A DNA stretch of 10,251 nt. It comes from Candidatus Dormiibacterota bacterium (GTDB taxonomy: Bacteria > Chloroflexota > Dormibacteria > UBA8260). The notes beneath the pieces are model-generated. The model did not search any database. It saw only the letters and a list, made by a program, of their open reading frames with translations, and had not been told where the DNA came from. The stretch is taken from the NCBI GenBank assembly GCA_955652455.1, contig CATPBU010000258.1, forward strand, positions 1 to 10,251, written 5' to 3'. Of the stretch, positions 6,432 through 10,251 are shown piece by piece (within the stretch, counting starts at the first letter, position 1; each line of letters starts with the position of its first letter). Both the position numbers and the translations under genes were made by a program.

Positions 6432-6437
6432 TACGGT
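6432..6437 (+). promoter_or_regulatory. Candidate -10 element of trxB
   Basis: TACGGT fits TAnnnT and ends 9 bases before the GTG at 6447, a spacing that suggests leaderless or nearly leaderless expression. The overlapping GGTGA (6435-6439) could also act as a weak Shine-Dalgarno if transcription began further upstream, so the two readings compete. Confidence 0.4.
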
Positions 6438-6446
6438 GAAGACATC

Positions 6447-7436
6447 GTGAACGAATACGACATCGCCATCATCGGCGCCGGTCCGGCCGGCCTGACCGCC
6501 GCCCTCTATGCGGGCCGCAACAAGGTCCGGGCCGTGGTCATCGAGGCCAAGGCTCCCGGGGGACAGCTGCTCAACACCGAGCTGATCGAGGACTATCCAG
6601 GCTTCAAGAGCATCCTCGGTGGTGAGCTTGCCGCCGCCATGCTGGCCCAGGCGGAGCATTTCGGCACGGAGATGGTCTATTCACCGGCGCACCGCATCCG
6701 CATCGAGGCAGATGGGATGAAAGTCGTCGAGACCGCGGCTGGCGAGTACCGCGCACCGGCGGTGATCATCACCGCAGGTGGCAACCCGCGCAAGCTCGGC
6801 GTGCCCGGCGAGGTCGAGCTGGCGGGGCGGGGCGTCTCCTATTGCGCGGTGTGTGACGGGGCCTTCTTCCAGGACCTGCAGCTCGCCGTGGTCGGAGGCG
6901 GCGACGCCGCCGTCGAGGAGGCCGTCTTCCTGACCCGCTATGCAACCAAGGTGACGCTGATCCATCGTCGCGAGAAGTTCCGGGCACAGCCCATCCTGAT
7001 CGAGGAGGCGCGCGACCACCCCAAGATCGAGATCCTGGTCAACAAGGTGGTCGAATCGATCGAGGGCGAGCACAAGGTGAGCCACCTGGAGCTGCGCGAC
7101 ACCGCCAGCGGCGTGCGGTCGCGGCTCGACGTCGGCGGCGTGTTCATCTTCGTCGGGTTCATCCCCAACACGACCCTGATCGACACCCATGTCGCCCACG
7201 ACCACGGTGGCTATTACGTCACCGACCCGATGACGATGATGACCAGCGTGCCGGGCATCTTCGCCGCCGGTGACGTCCGCGCTCAGCTGACCCGCCAGAT
7301 CACCACCGCCGTCGGCGATGCCACCACCGCGACACTGGCCGCCAGCAAGTGGGTGGAGGAGCGCGCCCGCGGCCACGAGGATATCGCCCTGGAGGTCATG
7401 GCCGAGGCCTCGGCGGATGGCGGCTGGGTGGCGTGA
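6447..7436 (+). CDS. trxB: Thioredoxin-disulfide reductase (NADPH, FAD)
   Basis: This cytoplasmic flavoenzyme passes electrons from NADPH to thioredoxin. Its 329 residues are usual for the low-molecular-weight type. The FAD-binding [17 protein letters not shown] lies at residues 8-24, followed by [18 protein letters not shown] (about 36-53). The redox pair is CAVC (C133, C136). The NADPH domain shows [12 protein letters not shown] (about 148-159) and HRREKFRA (173-180), whose arginines favour NADPH over NADH. The C-terminal FAD block is [29 protein letters not shown]. These features separate it from ferredoxin/flavodoxin NADP reductases of the same fold, which lack the CxxC. Its TGA overlaps the next gene start (GTGA). 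No thioredoxin gene is adjacent in the window. Confidence 0.96.
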   Translation: MNEYDIAIIGAGPAGLTAALYAGRNKVRAVVIEAKAPGGQLLNTELIEDYPGFKSILGGELAAAMLAQAEHFGTEMVYSPAHRIRIEADGMKVVETAAGEYRAPAVIITAGGNPRKLGVPGEVELAGRGVSYCAVCDGAFFQDLQLAVVGGGDAAVEEAVFLTRYATKVTLIHRREKFRAQPILIEEARDHPKIEILVNKVVESIEGEHKVSHLELRDTASGVRSRLDVGGVFIFVGFIPNTTLIDTHVAHDHGGYYVTDPMTMMTSVPGIFAAGDVRAQLTRQITTAVGDATTATLAASKWVEERARGHEDIALEVMAEASADGGWVA

Positions 7437-7972
7437 GCATCGTCACGCGCCAGGGCGACGGCGGCGAGACCAGCCTCCTCTACGGCGGTCGAGTTCCCAA
7501 AGACGATCTTCACACCGAGGCGTACGGGGCGCTCGACGAGGCGATCTCGGCTCTCGGCCTGGCGCGCGCCCTCTGCCCGGACGCTTCGCGGGCAGGCCGG
7601 CTTCTCGACCTGCAGCGGGACCTGTTCACAGTCGGTGCGGAGCTGGCCACGGCGACGCCGGACCGCGACAAGCTGGAGAAGCACTTCGCCACCGTCAGCC
7701 CGGCCATGGTTGAGGCGCTCGACCGCGAGGTGGGCGACCTTGAAGCGCGCATCGAGCTGCCCAAGGGTTTCGTGATCCCTGGCGGCACTCCGATGGCGGC
7801 CGCCATCGATCTGGCGCGAACGTTCGTGCGACGTGCAGAGCGCCGCACGGTGACCCTGGAACGGTCGGGCGGCCTCGCCAACGCCGACGTGCTCCGCTAT
7901 CTCAATCGCTGTTCTGACCTGCTCTTCATGCTGGCACGCGAAGCGGAGGGTGGCGCGCTCGTCGCCAAGTGA
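7433..7972 (+). CDS. PduO-type corrinoid (cob(I)alamin) adenosyltransferase
   Basis: The enzyme transfers the adenosyl group of ATP to cob(I)alamin and makes adenosylcobalamin for B12-dependent enzymes. From the GTG at 7433 the product has 179 residues, matching the family and its typical N-terminus. Motifs are the ATP-binding [11 protein letters not shown] (T5 to L15), GGRVPKDD (about 18-25), [16 protein letters not shown] (about 31-46), the [22 protein letters not shown] block (about 116-137) with the conserved RRAER, and [13 protein letters not shown] (157-169). A histidine commonly found before LAR is Asp126 here. The start overlaps the trxB stop by four bases, so expression is almost certainly coupled to thioredoxin reductase. 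Gene names in use for this family include pduO, cobA2 and cobO; I leave the symbol open because these names cover unrelated folds. A stem-loop follows within 4 bases of the stop. Confidence 0.94.
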   Translation: MSIVTRQGDGGETSLLYGGRVPKDDLHTEAYGALDEAISALGLARALCPDASRAGRLLDLQRDLFTVGAELATATPDRDKLEKHFATVSPAMVEALDREVGDLEARIELPKGFVIPGGTPMAAAIDLARTFVRRAERRTVTLERSGGLANADVLRYLNRCSDLLFMLAREAEGGALVAK

Positions 7973-7975
7973 GCG

Positions 7976-7998
7976 GTTGCTGTCAGGCTGACAGCGGC
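7976..7998. terminator. Stem-loop between convergent genes, candidate bidirectional terminator
   Basis: GCTGTCAG (7979-7986) and CTGACAGC (7988-7995) are perfect 8-base inverted arms around a single G. As RNA this gives a 7-base-pair stem with a 3-base loop, extendable outward by two G-U pairs and one G-C pair to 7976/7998. It sits in the 10-base gap between the adenosyltransferase stop and the end of the J-domain gene and overlaps the latter's stop codon. There is no T-tract on either side, which is frequent in high-GC genomes. Confidence 0.6.
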
Positions 7999-8879
7999 GG
8001 CTGTGGGTAGCGGATCCCGGCCAGGATCGCGTCGACAATCGCTGCCCGGCCGTCGTCTCCCGGGCTCGCGCTCGGCGACCACTCGGAAGCCGGCAGGTCA
8101 GCGTGAACCCGGAAGCCGTCGAGGTCACGAAGGACGCGCAATCGCGCATCACGGTGCGGGCCCGGGCTCACCGGCTGAGCCAGGTCGAGGCTCCACACGC
8201 CGTCGGCGTCGACCGCCAGCGCACCGGCGGGGGTCCACCCCCGATCGCCCGGCTCCATCTCACCGATGGTATTGCCGATCAGGCGCAGCGGCAGCTGTGC
8301 TCCGGCCGGCGACCCGTCAGATCCGTCCTGGCGCTCGCCGACCCAGAGGGCTGCCACCGCCAGACCCTCGGTCTCTGCCTGGCTGCCGACCGCCCACCGG
8401 GCTGATGGCTGCGGAGGCATGAACACGTGGAGGCCATCGGCCCTCCGCTCGACGCGGATGACCCTTTCCGCCGTGGGGAAGGCGGCGCCGGTTGCCGCGG
8501 GCTGCAGCGCAGCGGTGCGATCGGGCGCCACCAGGAGGGCGCTGCTGTCAATCCACACCGCGCCTCCCACAGGGATGTCGGCCAGCCGCGTCCCCGCCGA
8601 TCCGGTGCCGCGTCGAGAGGAGGCCCGCCGCCGGGCGGCGTGTGCCGCCGACAGCGGAAACGGTCGGGGCGCGCTCGAGGCACGCTGGCCTCGTTCACGC
8701 AAGGCGGCGTAGCTGTCAGTTATCCGGCGAAAGGTCTCCAGAGCAGTGGCGTCGCCGGGGTTGCGATCCGGGTGGTGGATCTTGGCCAGGCGCCGGTAAG
8801 CGGCGCGGATCTCGTCGTCGCCGGCTCCCGGACGGAGGCCGAGCACCGCGAAGTCCTCGGCGGTAGGGATGCGGCTCAT
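7983..8879 (-). CDS. J-domain (DnaJ-like) protein with unrecognised C-terminal region
   Basis: The product has 298 residues. Residues about 8-64 form a J domain: DFAVLGLRPGAGDDEIRAAY, then helix II RRLAKIH and the invariant HPD (H36-P37-D38) that stimulates DnaK-type Hsp70 ATPase, then the helix III segment ALETFRRITDSYAALRERG. A basic Ser/Arg/Ala-rich linker (about 65-98) follows. The rest (about 99-298) matches nothing I recognise. It is rich in short strands and Pro/Gly turns, with two similar segments, RVERRADGLHV (142-152) and RVLRDLDGFRV (248-258). There is no Gly/Phe region, no CxxCxGxG zinc finger, no membrane helix and no cysteine at all, so it is not a classical DnaJ or CbpA. The ATG overlaps the regulator stop as ATGA with no ribosome binding site, implying translational coupling. 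It is probably a cytoplasmic specialist co-chaperone; the partner is unknown. Confidence 0.85.
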   Translation of the reverse strand: MSRIPTAEDFAVLGLRPGAGDDEIRAAYRRLAKIHHPDRNPGDATALETFRRITDSYAALRERGQRASSAPRPFPLSAAHAARRRASSRRGTGSAGTRLADIPVGGAVWIDSSALLVAPDRTAALQPAATGAAFPTAERVIRVERRADGLHVFMPPQPSARWAVGSQAETEGLAVAALWVGERQDGSDGSPAGAQLPLRLIGNTIGEMEPGDRGWTPAGALAVDADGVWSLDLAQPVSPGPHRDARLRVLRDLDGFRVHADLPASEWSPSASPGDDGRAAIVDAILAGIRYPQPPLSA

Positions 8880-10144
8880 GAGGGAGGTGCGGCGCTGGGT
8901 TGGCCCGCCTCACCAGCGTTGAGGAGTCGAAGGCACTGAATCGCGAGCCACAGGCGGTGTCGGGCCGACGGGGCCTCGAGGTCGACGCCCAGCTCCGCCA
9001 GCCGCCGGGTGCGGTACACGATGGTGTGGCGATGCAGCCCCAGCGAGCTCGCGGCCTCTTTGAGGCTGGGGGTCGCCAGCAATGCCTCGAGCGTGTCCAA
9101 CAGGGGTGCGCCCCGCGCTTGGGGCACCGCCAGGACGCGACCCAGGACATGCTCCACGTACCGCGCCATGGCCGCCGGGTCGGTGGCGAGGGTGGCGAAG
9201 ATGCCGACGGCGGCTTCATCCCAAACCCGTTCGGTGGGATCAAGTCGCAGACCAACGTGCAGGGCTTCGCGGGCGCGTCGTGCGCTCTCGGCGACGTCGT
9301 CCAGGGCCGTGGCAACCGGGCCGATCCCCCAGACGACCGCAGCCGGATGGGGGAGGGAGCGCTCGACGTCCTCGAGCACAACGGCCACTGCTTCGCGACC
9401 AGGCACCAGAGCGATCCAGGTCCTGGGCTGATCAGCGACCAGAAGGACGCTGCGGGCCCGTAGTGCGCGCTCGAGGGCTCCCTCGGCCGCTGCGGAATCG
9501 ACCACGCAAGCCAGCACCCGGTAGGGCGGCTGGAGATCGAGCTCGGCGGCAGCGGCGAGCCGGCGAAACTCCGGGGTCGCGTCGCCGGCGACGAGCCGTT
9601 GCAGCAGCCGGTCGCGGTCGAGGTCGCGCCGGCGCATCAGCCGCTCGCGGGTCTCGAGGTATGCAGAGCCCACCGCCCCGCTGATCTCGTCCAGGTATTC
9701 CAGGACCTGGCCGGTGACCGCGATGACGGTGGCACGGGGAAGGGCCTCCAGCCCGGCGGACTCGCCGATGAGCTCGCGCCAGACCACACGTGCCGCCAGC
9801 CGGTAGGCGGCGAGGAGCACTTCGAGGGGCACGCCCATCTCCGCCTGCTGCGCCCCCATGTTGCCGAGGCGCTGCAGATCGGCGGTGCGCAGCCCGCGTC
9901 CATCGCGCAGTAGCCGTACCAGGGTTCGAAGCGCGTCGCGGCACGCGCTGGTGACGAGGCGCAGGTAGCCGATGGTGCGGAACTGCGCCGGCAGGTTGAT
10001 CTCGGCTGCGATCCGCCGGGTCATGCGGCGGGCGATGATGTCGACGTCGGCGAGGAGATGGGCGGTGATCTCAGGCGGCAGTGTGGCCGTGGTGGCCCAT
10101 CTGTCGCCTGTTGCGCGGACCGGTGGCCGTCCAATCCTCGACAT
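8876..10144 (-). CDS. PucR/CdaR-family transcriptional regulator
   Basis: From the ATG at 10144 the protein has 422 residues. An alpha-helical N-terminal region (about residues 22-160), including GVPLEVLLAAYRLAARVVWREL, resembles the RsbRD/PucR N-terminal sensory domains of actinobacterial regulators. A central region (about 195-300) fits the degenerate GGDEF-like CdaR domain. The C-terminal PucR-type helix-turn-helix (about 347-410) contains LKEAASSLGLHRHTIVYRTRRL at 8999-9064 and a typical LWLAIQCLRLL ending. The start at 10144 is preferred because a -10-like CATAAT ends 7 bases upstream and the domain begins soon after. In-frame ATGs at 10153 and 10165 and a TTG at 10228 are alternatives. 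The family usually activates catabolic genes (purine, amino acid, sugar acid) in response to a small molecule; neither the ligand nor the target can be read here. It forms an operon with the J-domain gene. Confidence 0.9.
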   Translation of the reverse strand: MSRIGRPPVRATGDRWATTATLPPEITAHLLADVDIIARRMTRRIAAEINLPAQFRTIGYLRLVTSACRDALRTLVRLLRDGRGLRTADLQRLGNMGAQQAEMGVPLEVLLAAYRLAARVVWRELIGESAGLEALPRATVIAVTGQVLEYLDEISGAVGSAYLETRERLMRRRDLDRDRLLQRLVAGDATPEFRRLAAAAELDLQPPYRVLACVVDSAAAEGALERALRARSVLLVADQPRTWIALVPGREAVAVVLEDVERSLPHPAAVVWGIGPVATALDDVAESARRAREALHVGLRLDPTERVWDEAAVGIFATLATDPAAMARYVEHVLGRVLAVPQARGAPLLDTLEALLATPSLKEAASSLGLHRHTIVYRTRRLAELGVDLEAPSARHRLWLAIQCLRLLNAGEAGQPSAAPPS

Positions 10145-10147
10145 TGG

Positions 10148-10169
10148 GGCCATTATGGACGCCATGGCC
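10148..10169. promoter_or_regulatory. Inverted repeat over the regulator's promoter
   Basis: GGCCAT (10148-10153) and ATGGCC (10164-10169) are perfect inverted 6-base arms separated by 10 bases. The left arm overlaps the candidate -10 of the regulator gene (CATAAT, read on the minus strand at 10157-10152). This is a plausible operator for autoregulation, but GGCCAT is a common word in GC-rich DNA, so chance remains possible. Confidence 0.3.
10152..10157 (-). promoter_or_regulatory. Candidate leaderless -10 element of the PucR-family gene
   Basis: On the minus strand CATAAT ends 7 bases before the ATG at 10144. This resembles the leaderless layout at rph. There is no Shine-Dalgarno before this ATG and no clear -35. 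Confidence 0.35.
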
Positions 10170-10171
10170 AA

Positions 10172-10187
10172 AAATTGATGTGAATTT
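10172..10187. promoter_or_regulatory. AT-rich inverted repeat in the region upstream of the regulator
   Basis: AAATT and AATTT flank GATGTG in the most AT-rich stretch of the window. The element lies between the regulator gene and a possible divergent start at 10238. This is a typical place for an operator or an upstream promoter element. The arms are only 5 bases and low in complexity, so confidence is limited. The rest of 10170-10237 shows no other gene. Confidence 0.3.
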
Positions 10188-10237
10188 GTGTGGCTGGGGC
10201 CGATGGCCTGGCGAGCTGGGTGCACCAAACTCGGACC

Positions 10238-10251
10238 ATGCTCTACGACGA
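10238..10251 (+). CDS. Possible start of a divergent gene, cut by the window edge
   Basis: An ATG at 10238 opens a frame beginning MLYD that runs off the end. CAAACT (10226-10231) lies 6 bases before it, echoing the leaderless layout elsewhere. Only 14 bases are visible, so the product cannot be named. PucR-family regulators are often divergent from the gene they control, which would fit; a chance ATG is equally possible. Confidence 0.25.

Noticed and set aside
8900..9463. Open frames on the plus strand across the PucR-family gene
   Set aside because: The minus-strand frame has clear regulator domains including the terminal helix-turn-helix; the plus-strand translations are Arg/Ala-rich shadows.
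1..10251. Mobile elements, CRISPR arrays, tRNA or rRNA genes, defence systems
   Set aside because: I saw no transposase or integrase motif, no regularly spaced repeats, no tRNA or rRNA signatures, and no compositional island; the genes are core metabolism and regulation.

Overview
The window looks like the chromosome of a high-GC bacterium (roughly two-thirds GC by eye, not counted). GTG starts are frequent, overlapping GTGA/ATGA gene junctions are common, and several genes lack a Shine-Dalgarno but carry a -10-like hexamer 6-9 bases ahead of the start codon. Leaderless expression, C5-pathway heme genes, a TatA/TatC pair and a PucR-type regulator fit Actinomycetota or a related high-GC Terrabacteria lineage such as Dormibacterota/Chloroflexota. 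I cannot fix the taxon from the sequence alone. No phage genes, transposases, CRISPR arrays, tRNAs or rRNAs are visible.

Layout. Bases 1-2962 (+): the 3' part of hemB (porphobilinogen synthase), a membrane-anchored cyclophilin whose start overlaps hemB, and hemL (glutamate-1-semialdehyde aminotransferase). Bases 2963-4142 (+): an extended -10 promoter and structured leader, then tatA and tatC, which form a minimal twin-arginine translocase. Bases 4143-5539 (+): an apparently leaderless rph (RNase PH) overlapping an RdgB/HAM1 nucleotide-sanitising pyrophosphatase. Bases 5601-6395 (+): a small membrane-anchored HtrA-like serine protease without a PDZ domain. Bases 6447-7972 (+): trxB (thioredoxin reductase) overlapping a PduO-type cob(I)alamin adenosyltransferase. 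A stem-loop at 7976-7998 separates these from a convergent two-gene unit on the minus strand (10144 to 7983): a PucR-type transcriptional regulator, then a J-domain protein with an unrecognised C-terminal region, joined by an ATGA overlap. At the extreme right an ATG at 10238 may begin a divergent plus-strand gene.

How the genes work together. HemL makes 5-aminolevulinate and HemB condenses it to porphobilinogen, so the left end is a heme/tetrapyrrole cluster that probably continues upstream. The anchored cyclophilin, TatA/TatC and the protease all concern export or folding outside the cytoplasmic membrane. RNase PH and RdgB are RNA and nucleotide housekeeping. TrxB and the adenosyltransferase may be paired because adenosylcobalamin-dependent ribonucleotide reductase needs both thioredoxin reduction and adenosylcobalamin; this is an inference.

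Most of the window is ordinary core metabolism. The least explained parts are the C-terminal ~230 residues of the J-domain protein and its coupling to a PucR regulator, a hairpin that may occlude the tatC ribosome binding site, a six-codon mini-ORF bridging two genes, and inverted repeats in the AT-rich region ahead of the regulator.
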